The notes under the pieces were generated by a model, which had not been told where the DNA came from, ran no database searches, and saw nothing but the letters and a program-made list of their open reading frames with translations. A stretch of 64,000 bases of DNA. Source: Deltaproteobacteria bacterium. GTDB taxonomy: Bacteria; Desulfobacterota; Dissulfuribacteria; Dissulfuribacterales; DYLC01. The translations under genes and the position numbers were made by a program. Below are positions 15,336 to 24,527 of this stretch, one piece after another; within the stretch, counting starts at the first letter, position 1; each line of letters starts with the position of its first letter. The stretch lies in the NCBI GenBank assembly GCA_028695735.1, contig JAQVIJ010000001.1, forward strand, positions 361,081 through 425,080. The letters run 5' to 3'.

Positions 15336-15754
15336 CTGAAAAATACCCTCATAATTATTTGATTTCTATACGTATTACTATATGTCATGAAATGTTCCCT
15401 CTTCACAAACACTCCCCACTGCCGCCCTCTTCGTACCCACGGGCCCCATATTCATAACGGGTTCCCCATCTCTTTTTTTGTAATCCCCCTCATAGAGGAT
15501 TACCTGCTGTGATAGATGAGACGGTGCTTCTGCCAATAAAAATCATAAAATTCGCTTTCAGCCCTCTGTTAACCACAGTTCAAAAGGCATGCAATTTTTA
15601 AAGCGTCTTCTCATTCAATCGTCCTGGATTCATTGGTGCCCAAAAGGAATTATTACTCCGGAGTACCGTCATGAATATCTCCTTCGAGAACTATGCGAGC
15701 GTTTTCGCCGGTGAGCAACGCAGTCGTGAGCGAAAAGACATTTTTGAGGTTCCC
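15336..15754. other. Intergenic region between glyS and the MltD-like gene
   Basis: This 419-base stretch has no conserved gene that I recognise. It holds a possible micro-ORF (15598-15672, listed separately), a 7-bp stem inverted repeat GTAATCC/GGATTAC at 15480-15503 without a T-run on the minus strand side, and a 10-bp palindrome ACTCCGGAGT near 15656. Confidence 0.5.
15598..15672 (-). CDS. Possible 24-residue micro-ORF or gene remnant
   Basis: ATG 15672 is preceded by a strong AAGGAG seven bases away. The peptide begins MTVLRSNNSFWAPMNPGRL and stops with TAA at 15598. It follows glyS by 82 bases on the same strand. Either a small translated ORF or the 5' remnant of a lost gene that kept its ribosome site; I recognise no family. 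Confidence 0.25.
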   Translation of the reverse strand: MTVLRSNNSFWAPMNPGRLNEKTL

Positions 15755-17830
15755 TTATGAGATTACAGACATGTCCGCAATATGCAAAAACAATTCGGCT
15801 ATGCCCTGCAACAGGCATAAGCGGTTATTTTTAATGTCCGCATTCTCAACCATAACCATTACGTGGTCAAAAAAAACATCTATCTGAGGTTTGATCGTCA
15901 AAAGTCTTCTCAATGCCTGCTCATACTCCCTCTTCTCCATCAATGGAGTGACATCGTTTTTAAGGGCGGAGTATGTTCCATATAGGGCGATCTCAGCAGA
16001 TTCCGTAAGCAATTTCTCATTCAGGACACCGGACGGCCCGGCGCCTTTCAAGATATTCATCACACGCTTGAACAAAAGACCAAGCGGGGCGAAATCAGGA
16101 CTTACACGCATGGCGGAAAGCGCCTTTATGCGCAGCATGGCATCCACCGGATCGTCAAACCCTGCACGCACCGCAGCTTCGATGATCTCCGGCGCATACC
16201 CCTTTGCCTGAAAATCGGCAACGAATCTCCGCTGAAAGAACATGATGGCATCGTCATGCAGGGCCGCAGGCATCTGCAATGTCATGTTTCGGCTCAAGAG
16301 AGCGACAGCGGCTGAAATGACTTCCTTCAGGGAGAGAAAGATGTGCCTGTCGATCAGTATATTTAATACGCCCAATGCCAGCCTGCGCAGGGCATATGGG
16401 TCCGCGGCGCCAGTGGGCTGAAGCCCCACTGCAAACATGGAGACGATGGTATCTATCTTGTCCGCAATACTGACTATGGCCCCTGTAAGTGTAGCCGGCA
16501 AGCCGCCGCCTGACTTGACCGGCATGTAATGTTCGGCTATGGCTGAGGCCACTTCCTGCGGCTCTCCGGAACGCAGGGCATATTCCCGGCCCATTACGCC
16601 CTGAAGACTGGGAAACTCACCCACCATCTGAGTCACCAGATCAGCCTTGCACAACAACGCCGCCCTCTTACAGGACTGCACTGAATCAGGCGACAATTTC
16701 TGCGCCAGATATGCTGCGACCGCCTCGACACGCCTGGTTTTATCAAAAAGCGTCCCCAACTTCTGGTGAAAGACCACGCCCTTCAACCCCTCTACATAGT
16801 CCTGAAGCGGCCGTTTGGTGTCTTCATCAAAGAAAAAGGCCGCATCCGTAAGCCTGGCCCTCAAGACCCTTTCATGGCCGTTTTGCACCAATTCAGGCCT
16901 GGGCGATTGAGTATTGTTGACGGCTATGAAATGGGGCAAAAGACCACCCGTTGCATCGGCCACTGCAAAATATTTCTGATGTTCACGCATGGAGGTGATG
17001 AGCACCTCCTTGGGAAGCCGCAAAAAATCCCTGCTGAAACCACCGCATACCACACTAGGATACTCCACAAGATAGGTGTTGAGCTCCAGCAGTTCCTCAT
17101 CGTCAATGGGGCGGCCTTTGACTGTCTGGGCGATCTTCAGTGCCTCTTCCCATATCAGCCTCTTGCGGACATCCTGATCCACAATAACATATCTCGCTTG
17201 AAGCCTGGCCCGATACTCATCAAGGCTGGAGGCTATCTCGAATGTCTCGTTGGCCATGAATCTATGGCCCCTGCTGGTGTTGCCGGATCTTAGGCCGGAC
17301 AGGGAAAACTCTATAATCTCATTTCCGAAAACAGCCGCCAGCCACCTTATAGGACGGGCAAAACGCAGGTCAGGACTGTTCCACCGCATGGTTTTGGGTA
17401 AAGAGATGGATGTGACCACCCTGGGCAACAGTTCTTTCAGTATCTCCACCGAAGGCCTGCCCTGAATGTGTTTTCTGACAAACACATAGGCCCCCTTGTC
17501 GGTATCTGCTGTATATAATGACTCTATGGGTACATTTTGGGCCTTTACAAAACCCAAGGCGGCCTTGGTGGGCTTGCCGTCGGCATCGTAAGATATCCTT
17601 GCAGGCGGGCCCGCCACAACCTCTTCACGGTCGGCCTGCATGGCCTGAAGCCCGGCCACATGGGCCGCCAGCCTGCGGGGCGTACCATTGCAGACCATGG
17701 CATCAAAGGCCAACCCTGCCTCTTGCAGACCGGTGGCCAGATTTGTTTCAAGCCCCTTCAGCGCCATGGGCACCATTCTGGCAGGTAATTCCTCTGTACC
17801 TATCTCAAAAATCAGATCCCTTGTTTCCAT
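15755..17830 (-). CDS. glyS: Glycine-tRNA ligase beta subunit
   Basis: About 691 residues, normal for the bacterial beta subunit of the alpha2beta2 glycyl-tRNA synthetase, which binds tRNA and supports charging. It opens METRDLIFEIGTEELPARM, the family signature; an HD-like 'RVEAVAAYLAQKL' domain and a C-terminal DALR anticodon-binding domain follow. Start 17830 is chosen over 17863 because AAGGA lies seven bases before it and because the family begins at this point. It runs directly on from glyQ, which overlaps only the extended form. Confidence 0.96.
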   Translation of the reverse strand: METRDLIFEIGTEELPARMVPMALKGLETNLATGLQEAGLAFDAMVCNGTPRRLAAHVAGLQAMQADREEVVAGPPARISYDADGKPTKAALGFVKAQNVPIESLYTADTDKGAYVFVRKHIQGRPSVEILKELLPRVVTSISLPKTMRWNSPDLRFARPIRWLAAVFGNEIIEFSLSGLRSGNTSRGHRFMANETFEIASSLDEYRARLQARYVIVDQDVRKRLIWEEALKIAQTVKGRPIDDEELLELNTYLVEYPSVVCGGFSRDFLRLPKEVLITSMREHQKYFAVADATGGLLPHFIAVNNTQSPRPELVQNGHERVLRARLTDAAFFFDEDTKRPLQDYVEGLKGVVFHQKLGTLFDKTRRVEAVAAYLAQKLSPDSVQSCKRAALLCKADLVTQMVGEFPSLQGVMGREYALRSGEPQEVASAIAEHYMPVKSGGGLPATLTGAIVSIADKIDTIVSMFAVGLQPTGAADPYALRRLALGVLNILIDRHIFLSLKEVISAAVALLSRNMTLQMPAALHDDAIMFFQRRFVADFQAKGYAPEIIEAAVRAGFDDPVDAMLRIKALSAMRVSPDFAPLGLLFKRVMNILKGAGPSGVLNEKLLTESAEIALYGTYSALKNDVTPLMEKREYEQALRRLLTIKPQIDVFFDHVMVMVENADIKNNRLCLLQGIAELFLHIADMSVIS

Positions 17831-17859
17831 TCCGGTTCCTTGCATATTCAAACCCACAT

Positions 17860-18708
17860 TCATGCAGCCTGCAGACTGGCCAGATAGCCTTCGGCAGACA
17901 TACGCGCCAATCTTCTAACCCGACCTATATAGGCAGTGCGTTCAGCTACACTGATGGCCCCCCTTGCATCCAACAGGTTGAAATAATGCGAACATTTCAT
18001 GCATTGATCATAGGCGGGCAACACCAAGCCTGCCTCCATAAGGGATACGGCCTCCTGTTCATGCAGGGAAAAAAGCGTCTTCAAGACCTCTACATTTGCA
18101 CACTCAAAGTTATATCTGGAAAACTCCACCTCGTCCCTGTGATGCACATCGCCATAAGTGGTATCATTGTTCCATTTAAGCTGATATACGTCATCTATGC
18201 CCTGAATATACATAGCGATACGCTCCAGACCGTAGGTGATTTCAGCACACACCAAATCCACATCCAGACCGCCCACCTGCTGAAAATATGTAAACTGGGT
18301 GATCTCCATGCCATCCAGCCAGACCTCCCAACCAAGACCCCATGCGCCCAAGGTAGGGGATTCCCAGTCGTCCTCCACAAACCTGACATCATGCTCCTTG
18401 AGGTCAAGACCAAAACTTGCCAGACTGTTCAAATAGAGTTCCTGTACATTTTCTGGGGCAGGCTTGAGTATCACCTGATACTGGTAATAATGCTGTAATC
18501 TATTGGGATTTTCTCCGTATCGGCCATCCTTGGGCCTGCGTGAGGGCTGGACATAGGCTGCCCGCCACTTTTGCGGCCCAAGGGAACGCAGGAATGTGGC
18601 CGGATGGAAGGTGCCGGCCCCTACCTCCACGTCATAGGGCTGCAACAAAAGGCAGCCCTGATTCAGCCAATAATTATTCAGTCGTAGAATGAGTTCCTGA
18701 AAGGTCAT
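17860..18708 (-). CDS. glyQ: Glycine-tRNA ligase alpha subunit
   Basis: The catalytic alpha subunit of the bacterial heterotetrameric glycyl-tRNA synthetase, 282 residues, near the usual length. Class II motifs are visible: [20 protein letters not shown] near the N-terminus, '[20 protein letters not shown]' (motif 2 loop), and GLERIAMY (motif 3). It precedes glyS by 29 bases and the two must be co-expressed. Confidence 0.97.
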   Translation of the reverse strand: MTFQELILRLNNYWLNQGCLLLQPYDVEVGAGTFHPATFLRSLGPQKWRAAYVQPSRRPKDGRYGENPNRLQHYYQYQVILKPAPENVQELYLNSLASFGLDLKEHDVRFVEDDWESPTLGAWGLGWEVWLDGMEITQFTYFQQVGGLDVDLVCAEITYGLERIAMYIQGIDDVYQLKWNNDTTYGDVHHRDEVEFSRYNFECANVEVLKTLFSLHEQEAVSLMEAGLVLPAYDQCMKCSHYFNLLDARGAISVAERTAYIGRVRRLARMSAEGYLASLQAA

Positions 18709-18925
18709 AGTTGATTCTCACATTTTCCATTCATTAAGAATATAACTTCTTAAAATAACAGGAATCAGCAGCCGAGGCAACCCATAGGGTTGGGCTTAAC
18801 TCCATAGCGGGGGGCAGCGGAACCATCCCTTACGCCCGCCCCTCCATCCAAAGGAGTGCCGCACTGGAAAGGCATGAGACGAAGAAATCACAGAGAGATC
18901 AAGAAACATCCGGCAAGACATAACA

Positions 18926-20191
18926 TTAAAGGGTCTCTCCGTCTGCTATATTTTTGGAGGAAGGCCAGTCTTGGGCCCTGACGTTGGGCAAGATGATACA
19001 GTTCCCGCCTACTTTAGCCCCATCAGGGATCACTGCATTCTTACCCACCAGTGTCAGGCCGCTGTAAAGGTGTTTTGAGTAAAGGGAATTGGCAGGACAA
19101 CCTGAGGCCGAATCAGCCGGAATCCCCGCTGAACAGCCCTGGCCAAATCGGACATTTTTGTCTGCAATAACCCTCTGAATCAGCGCATCCTTTGAGACAA
19201 CGGTGTCGTGCATCAAAACAGAGGCATTCACAAACGCCCCCTCTTCCACCACCACACCTGGAGACAGGATGGAATTCAGCACCCGGCCCTTCACCACACA
19301 GCCGCATGAAATGACGCTGTTCAGCACCTCGGCTGTATCGGTGATGTTCATGGGGGGGCGGTCATAGACAATATCTTCCTCATCCGTATTGGTGCAGACC
19401 CCCCATTTGCCAAGATTCAAACCGCTGGATGAATTAAGGATGTCCATGTTGGCCTCCCAAAAGGCCTGAACCGTACCCACATCCCGCCAATAGCCATCAA
19501 AGTGATAGGAAAACAGCTCTCCGTCCCGCAATGCCTTGGGAATGATATGATGCCCGAAATCCTCCTCTGTGGTCTGTCTCAAGGCGCGCAGCAGGTATTC
19601 TGTGTCGAAGACATAGATGCCCATGGAGGCCAGATTGGACTTGGCCTTGGCAGGCTTTTCCTCCCAATCCACTATGCGGCCCGCATCGTTCACAATACCT
19701 ATACCGAACTGGCTGGTCAGCTCCCATGGAACGGTCATCATGGCTACCGTGACCTTGGCGCCGGCCTCTCGATGGTGACGCACCATGTCCTGATAGTCCA
19801 TGCGATAGATGTGATCGCCGGACAGGATCAAGACCTCCTTGGAAAAATGCGCCTCTATGAAATCGATGTTTTGGCGAATGGCGTCAGCAGTGCCCTTATA
19901 CCAATCAGAGGCTGCGTCACCTGTACGAGGAGGCAGTATCTTGACCTCTCGGGTGCGGCCCAGAAAGTCCCATGCAGCGCCCGTACCTATATGCCGCATG
20001 AGGGAAAGGGGTTTGTATTGAGTCAGCACCGCCGCATGATGAATGCCGGAGTGCATACAGTTGGAAAGGGCGAAGTCTATGATGCGGTAGATGCCGCCGA
20101 AAGGTACCGCAGGCTTGGCCCTGTGGCTCACAAGCACATTGAGACGGCTTCCCACACCGCCTGCCAGAATCATGGCAAGGGAATCACGCAT
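18926..20191 (-). CDS. glgC: Glucose-1-phosphate adenylyltransferase
   Basis: This 421-residue enzyme makes ADP-glucose for glycogen synthesis. It shows the nucleotidyltransferase start AMILAGGVGSRL (read as MILAGGVGSRLNVL), the 'KPAVPFGGIYRIIDFALSNC' block, the catalytic 'SGDHIYRMDY' segment and a left-handed beta-helix C-terminus with repeated hexapeptides. Length and motifs are complete. A strong hairpin at 20213-20240 separates it from ppsA, so it is likely transcribed on its own. Confidence 0.96.
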   Translation of the reverse strand: MRDSLAMILAGGVGSRLNVLVSHRAKPAVPFGGIYRIIDFALSNCMHSGIHHAAVLTQYKPLSLMRHIGTGAAWDFLGRTREVKILPPRTGDAASDWYKGTADAIRQNIDFIEAHFSKEVLILSGDHIYRMDYQDMVRHHREAGAKVTVAMMTVPWELTSQFGIGIVNDAGRIVDWEEKPAKAKSNLASMGIYVFDTEYLLRALRQTTEEDFGHHIIPKALRDGELFSYHFDGYWRDVGTVQAFWEANMDILNSSSGLNLGKWGVCTNTDEEDIVYDRPPMNITDTAEVLNSVISCGCVVKGRVLNSILSPGVVVEEGAFVNASVLMHDTVVSKDALIQRVIADKNVRFGQGCSAGIPADSASGCPANSLYSKHLYSGLTLVGKNAVIPDGAKVGGNCIILPNVRAQDWPSSKNIADGETL

Positions 20192-20212
20192 GACAAACGC
20201 CCCATAAAAGGT

Positions 20213-20240
20213 AGGAGGGCGCCGAAACGGGCGCCCTCCT
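20213..20240. terminator. Strong hairpin between ppsA and glgC
   Basis: AGGAGGGCGCC (20213-20223), a six-base loop and GGCGCCCTCCT (20230-20240) form a perfect 11-bp GC-rich stem. It lies just after ppsA. No T-run follows on the minus strand, so it is an atypical terminator or an mRNA-stabilising hairpin. Confidence 0.6.
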
Positions 20241-20251
20241 GCTATACTTCA

Positions 20252-22684
20252 TCATCTGCCCAGCTCTTTTTCCTTCTGGGCCACCATCAATCGCGTCTTT
20301 ATGGCGGTATCGGGTGTAAGACTCATGGAATCTATGCCGCACTCCACCAGAAACGCCGCAAAATCAGGGAAATCACTGGGGGCCTGGCCGCAGATGCCGA
20401 TCTTTCTCTTGTATTTCTTGGCGGTGTCGATGACCTGCCTGACCAGGCGCTTTACTGCCTCGTTGCGCTCGTTGTAGATGTGAGAGACCAGTTCCGAATC
20501 CCTGTCCAGACCGAGGGTCAACTGGGTAAGGTCGTTGGAGCCGATGGAGAAACCATCGAACACCTCACAGAATTGATCCGCCAGCACAACGTTACTTGGG
20601 ATCTCGCACATCACATAGACCTCAAGACCGTTTTCTCCCTGAGTCAGACCGTATTTCTTCATGACCTCTATGACCTTCTTGCCCTCTTCAACAGTGCGGC
20701 AGAATGGAATCATGACCTTGATATTGGTAAGCCCCATCTCGTTTCTGACTCGGCGCAGGGCCTCGCACTCCAGTGCAAATGCCGGTTCGAAATTAGGTGC
20801 ATAGTAGCGGGACGCCCCACGCCATCCGATCATCGGGTTGTGTTCCACTGGCTCATATAGATAACCGCCCACCAGGTTTGCATATTCATTGCTCTTGAAA
20901 TCCGAGAGGCGCACTATGACATCATTGGGCCAAAAACCAGCCCCTATTCGGGCCACGCCCTGGGCCAGGGTCTCCACAAAGAACTGGGATTTGTCCGCAT
21001 AGGCCAATGTGCGCTCCTCTATGGCCTTTAGCGTCTCCTTTAATTTGTCGTCTTTTTTGGTCTTTCTCTTGAGCTGTTCATAATTGAGAAGGGCCAGCGG
21101 ATGGATTCCAATATGGGAATTTATAATAAATTCAAGCCTGGCTAACCCCACGCCATCGTTGGGGATCTGGCCCTGCGTAAAGGCCTGTTCAGGAATACCC
21201 ACATTCATCATGATCTTGGTCTTGGTCTTGGGCATCTCAGACAGGTCAATCTTTTGCACATCAAAATCCAAAAGGCCTTCATAGACCTTCCCAACCTCGC
21301 CTTCAGCACAGGAGACAGTAGCCGCCTTGACACCTTTCAAAAGCTCGGTGCCATTTTCCGTGCCTACTATACAAGGGATACCCAGCTCACGGGATATAAT
21401 GGCGGCATGACATGTGCGGCCGCCACGATTGGTCACAATAGCCGAGGCCACCTTCATTATGGGCTCCCAGTCGGGGTCTGTCATGTCTGTGACCAGGACC
21501 TGGCCTGGCTTGAACTTGGTGATCTCCGAGGCATTCTCTATGATATTCAACTCACCTCTGCCGATCTTGGCGCCCACTGCAGTGCCTGTCACCAACACCT
21601 TGCTTGTGCCCTTGAGCACATATGTCTCATAGGAGTTGGCCTTGCGCTGGGAATGGACCGTTTCGGGTCTGGCCTGGACGATGAAGAGGTTGCCGCTGCC
21701 TACGGTCTTTCCGTCTCCGTCTTTGGCCCATTCGATATCCATATTTTTATTGTAGTGCTTTTCTATGGCGCAGGCCCACTTGGCCAATGTGATGAGCTCG
21801 TCGTCCGAAAGCACGAAGCTGTTTCTCTCAACCTTGGTGGTGATCACGTTGCGCACGGGCTCCTTTGCATTGGGGCCTGTGTTATAGATCATCTTCTTTT
21901 GTTTAAGCCCTAATTTTTTATGTATGACAGGCTTGTGGCCTGTGGCAAGAGTGGGCTTGAAGATATAAAATTCATCCGGATTGACCGCACCCTGAACGAC
22001 GTTTTCACCAAGACCCCATGCGCCGGTTACAAGGACTACCTTGTCAAAACCGCTTTCAGTATCCATGGTGAACATGACACCGGAACTGGCGCTGTCACTT
22101 CTGACCATCTTCTGCACAACTATGGAGAGATATACATCGAAATGATTAAAACCCTTGTCCTGTCTATATGAGATGGCCCTGTCCGTAAAGAGGCTGGCGA
22201 AGCAACGATGACAGGCCTCTATCAATGCCTCAGGGCCGCTGATGTTCAGGTATGTCTCCTGCTGGCCCGCAAAGGATGCGTCAGGCAGGTCTTCGGCTGT
22301 TGCGGAGGAGCGGACAGCCACGTCCACATTGGTTTGCTTGTAGGATTTACACAAGTCATTGTATGAAGAAATTATTACCTTCTCAAGGTCCGCCGGAAAC
22401 GGGGCCTTGAGAATGATCTCCCTGACCTTTTTGCCCCTTGCCCTGAGATCGACGATATTATGCGTATCCAGGCCCTTGAGTATATCCTGAATGGCCTTTT
22501 CTATGCCCGCCTCCTTCAAAAGGTGTTTATAGGCCGTAGCCGTTATGGCGAACCCATTGGGCACATTTATGCCCTGTGAACTCAATTTGCTGTACATCTC
22601 ACCCAGAGACGCATTTTTCCCCCCCACAAGGGGGACATCCTTGATGCCTATCTGATCAAACCACAATATAAACGGGCTGCTCAT
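20252..22684 (-). CDS. ppsA: Phosphoenolpyruvate synthase
   Basis: About 810 residues. It converts pyruvate and ATP to PEP, AMP and phosphate for gluconeogenesis. The N-terminal ATP-grasp domain opens WFDQIGIKDVPLVGGKNASLG, the swivelling domain carries the phosphorylated His in GGRTCHAAIISRELG, and the C-terminal PEP/pyruvate barrel contains 'SIGSNDLTQLTLGLDRDS'. Start 22684 is chosen because GGAGGAGG lies nine bases before it, inside the longer version from 22702. This fits an autotrophic or acetate-assimilating lifestyle. Confidence 0.95.
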   Translation of the reverse strand: MSSPFILWFDQIGIKDVPLVGGKNASLGEMYSKLSSQGINVPNGFAITATAYKHLLKEAGIEKAIQDILKGLDTHNIVDLRARGKKVREIILKAPFPADLEKVIISSYNDLCKSYKQTNVDVAVRSSATAEDLPDASFAGQQETYLNISGPEALIEACHRCFASLFTDRAISYRQDKGFNHFDVYLSIVVQKMVRSDSASSGVMFTMDTESGFDKVVLVTGAWGLGENVVQGAVNPDEFYIFKPTLATGHKPVIHKKLGLKQKKMIYNTGPNAKEPVRNVITTKVERNSFVLSDDELITLAKWACAIEKHYNKNMDIEWAKDGDGKTVGSGNLFIVQARPETVHSQRKANSYETYVLKGTSKVLVTGTAVGAKIGRGELNIIENASEITKFKPGQVLVTDMTDPDWEPIMKVASAIVTNRGGRTCHAAIISRELGIPCIVGTENGTELLKGVKAATVSCAEGEVGKVYEGLLDFDVQKIDLSEMPKTKTKIMMNVGIPEQAFTQGQIPNDGVGLARLEFIINSHIGIHPLALLNYEQLKRKTKKDDKLKETLKAIEERTLAYADKSQFFVETLAQGVARIGAGFWPNDVIVRLSDFKSNEYANLVGGYLYEPVEHNPMIGWRGASRYYAPNFEPAFALECEALRRVRNEMGLTNIKVMIPFCRTVEEGKKVIEVMKKYGLTQGENGLEVYVMCEIPSNVVLADQFCEVFDGFSIGSNDLTQLTLGLDRDSELVSHIYNERNEAVKRLVRQVIDTAKKYKRKIGICGQAPSDFPDFAAFLVECGIDSMSLTPDTAIKTRLMVAQKEKELGR

Positions 22685-22795
22685 GACAAATACCTCCTCC
22701 ATTTATCTATTTAATATAAAAAGATACTGACACAACATTCAGTTTATTTTTAGAATAACCAACACAATCCCATAAGACAATACCTTTTGAAAATG

Positions 22796-23245
22796 TCAAT
22801 ACGAATTTTTCAAATGCATCAGGCTGGCGGCCAATGCCTCCGGAATAGGGCGCAGCCGTCCGTCAATGTCTATGGCCGCATGTTTGGTCGTGCCTTTCAC
22901 CAGCAGCCGAGCCTCTTCCACCCTGTGTACCTCATAATTGAAGCTTATGGAAAAACGTTGAATCTCGCTGATGGATGTGACGATGGCAAGCAGGTCATCA
23001 TATCGCGCCGGCGCCTTATAGCGAATAAAGAGCTCGGTGACGGGCATCACAATGCCTTCTCTTTCCAATTCCGCATAAGAACGGCCTGAAAGGCAACGCA
23101 TATACTCGGTGCGACCCATCTCGAAAAGTCGCAGATAATTGGCGTGATACACCACGCCCGCCTTGTCCGTATCGCCATAGATCACGCGGTACTGGCAGGT
23201 ATGACGCAGGGATTGCCGATCTTTTGAACTGTTGTCATCGAGCAC
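22796..23245 (-). CDS. YbgC-type acyl-CoA thioesterase (hotdog fold)
   Basis: A 149-residue 4HBT-superfamily protein. The catalytic segment YGDTDKAGVVYHANYLRLFE contains the conserved Asp and the YHANYL stretch of YbgC/FadM-like thioesterases. It starts with GTG at 23245. It sits 16 bases after apgM on the same strand. The substrate is not deducible; YbgC relatives act near the Tol-Pal system, but no tol genes are nearby. Confidence 0.85.
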   Translation of the reverse strand: MLDDNSSKDRQSLRHTCQYRVIYGDTDKAGVVYHANYLRLFEMGRTEYMRCLSGRSYAELEREGIVMPVTELFIRYKAPARYDDLLAIVTSISEIQRFSISFNYEVHRVEEARLLVKGTTKHAAIDIDGRLRPIPEALAASLMHLKNSY

Positions 23246-23261
23246 AGAGACTGCACCTTTA

Positions 23262-24473
23262 TTATGCCCCTATCAATCTGGCCATAAGCTTATATCCTTC
23301 TTCAACCACTATTCCGGTAGTTTTTGCATAACTTTCCGTGTAGATCTGACCCGGCATCTCCAGAAGCCGCTGGCTGTCGTAAAGCAGAAACGGCACAGCC
23401 CCTCGTTCATGTGTCTTGGCTTGAATCGGAGTATAGTGATCCGTCACCACCAGAATGCGAAATGGCACACCCATGGCCTTCATGCCTTCCCATACAGGGC
23501 CCACTATCTCTTTATCGAATCTTTCGATGGCGCGAACCTTTTCCGGCACACTTCCCATGTGTCCTGCCTCGTCAGGGGCCTCCAAGTGCATGAACACCAG
23601 GTCCTTTTCACGTATGGTCTCCAGCACTGCGGCTGCCTTGCCTGCATAATTGGTATCGAGAAAACCCGTGGCGCCTTCCACATCCACAAGATCCATACCC
23701 ACCAGCCTTCCAAGCCCGCGAATCAGGTCCACAGCAGCCACGACAGCGCCATCCAACCCATACTGCTCCTTAAACGGCGGCATCTCCGGCTTTCTACCCT
23801 GTCCCCACGGCCACAGGGAATTGGCCGTCTCCTTGCCCTGCTCCCGTCTGCGCTGATTGACGGGGTGCTTGTAAAGAAAATGGGTGGCCCTGGTGAGAAG
23901 ATCATAAAGCAGCGGCTCTTCCTCGTAACGGTGCCAGGCCTCTGTGATATCCTGGCCAGTGGCATCATGGGGCGGAAGGGTGATCATGCCCTCGGGACCG
24001 CCGTGCCATATGAGCAGATGCCTGTAACTGATACCCGCATGAAGGGCGAAAGACCTGTTGTTTATGACCTGAGACAGCTCCCGAATCAGTATTCCGGCCT
24101 CTTCGGTGCTGATATGGCCGGCGCTGTAATCCTTCATGAAGATATGGCCGTTCTTGAAGACCAATGTGACCAGATTACACCTAAAGGCTACATCCTCCGG
24201 ATTCATTGCTATGCCCATTGATGCGGCCTCTATGGGGCCGCGGCCTGAGTAATATTCCCCCGGGTCATAGCCGATAAGAGACATATTGGCCACATCACTT
24301 GCAGGAGGCAGATAATGCGGCACGGTCTCCGCCAGACCCACCTCACCCATCTTGGCCATGCGATCCAAAACAGGTGTACGGGCAGCCTCCAGCACCGTCC
24401 TATTGCCAAGTGATGCGATGGGCCTGTCGGCCATACCATCGCCCACCAAAATAACATATTTCATTCCTTGCAT
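23262..24473 (-). CDS. apgM: 2,3-bisphosphoglycerate-independent phosphoglycerate mutase, archaeal type
   Basis: This 403-residue alkaline-phosphatase-superfamily enzyme interconverts 3- and 2-phosphoglycerate. It opens with MKYVILVGDGMADRPI; 'ASDVANMSLIGYDP' contains the nucleophile Ser, and 'LVVTDHYTPIQAKTHERGAVPFLLY' the late metal ligands. The size fits ApgM (about 400) rather than GpmI (about 510). Start 24473 is preferred for its GAAGG site, with an in-frame Met three codons on. It likely forms a unit with hom upstream and the thioesterase downstream. Confidence 0.93.
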   Translation of the reverse strand: MQGMKYVILVGDGMADRPIASLGNRTVLEAARTPVLDRMAKMGEVGLAETVPHYLPPASDVANMSLIGYDPGEYYSGRGPIEAASMGIAMNPEDVAFRCNLVTLVFKNGHIFMKDYSAGHISTEEAGILIRELSQVINNRSFALHAGISYRHLLIWHGGPEGMITLPPHDATGQDITEAWHRYEEEPLLYDLLTRATHFLYKHPVNQRRREQGKETANSLWPWGQGRKPEMPPFKEQYGLDGAVVAAVDLIRGLGRLVGMDLVDVEGATGFLDTNYAGKAAAVLETIREKDLVFMHLEAPDEAGHMGSVPEKVRAIERFDKEIVGPVWEGMKAMGVPFRILVVTDHYTPIQAKTHERGAVPFLLYDSQRLLEMPGQIYTESYAKTTGIVVEEGYKLMARLIGA

Positions 24474-24527
24474 AGTCTTTACCTTCTAAGTAGCGAGATG
24501 TCCTCGCCTTATAAAAAAATAACAACA

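Noticed and set aside
15480-15503. Terminator for the glyS transcript
   Set aside because: The T-run precedes the stem on the plus strand, and on the minus strand the stem is followed by A's, so it does not terminate minus-strand transcription.
17518-18498. 326-codon plus-strand open frame
   Set aside because: Antisense to glyS and glyQ, which are complete with class II motifs; no family features in the reverse reading.
19502-20860. 452-codon plus-strand open frame
   Set aside because: It is antisense to glgC and part of ppsA, with low-complexity His/Gly/Leu composition typical of reverse reading; the minus-strand genes have clear families.
23232-24221. 329-codon plus-strand open frame
   Set aside because: Antisense to apgM and the thioesterase, both well supported.
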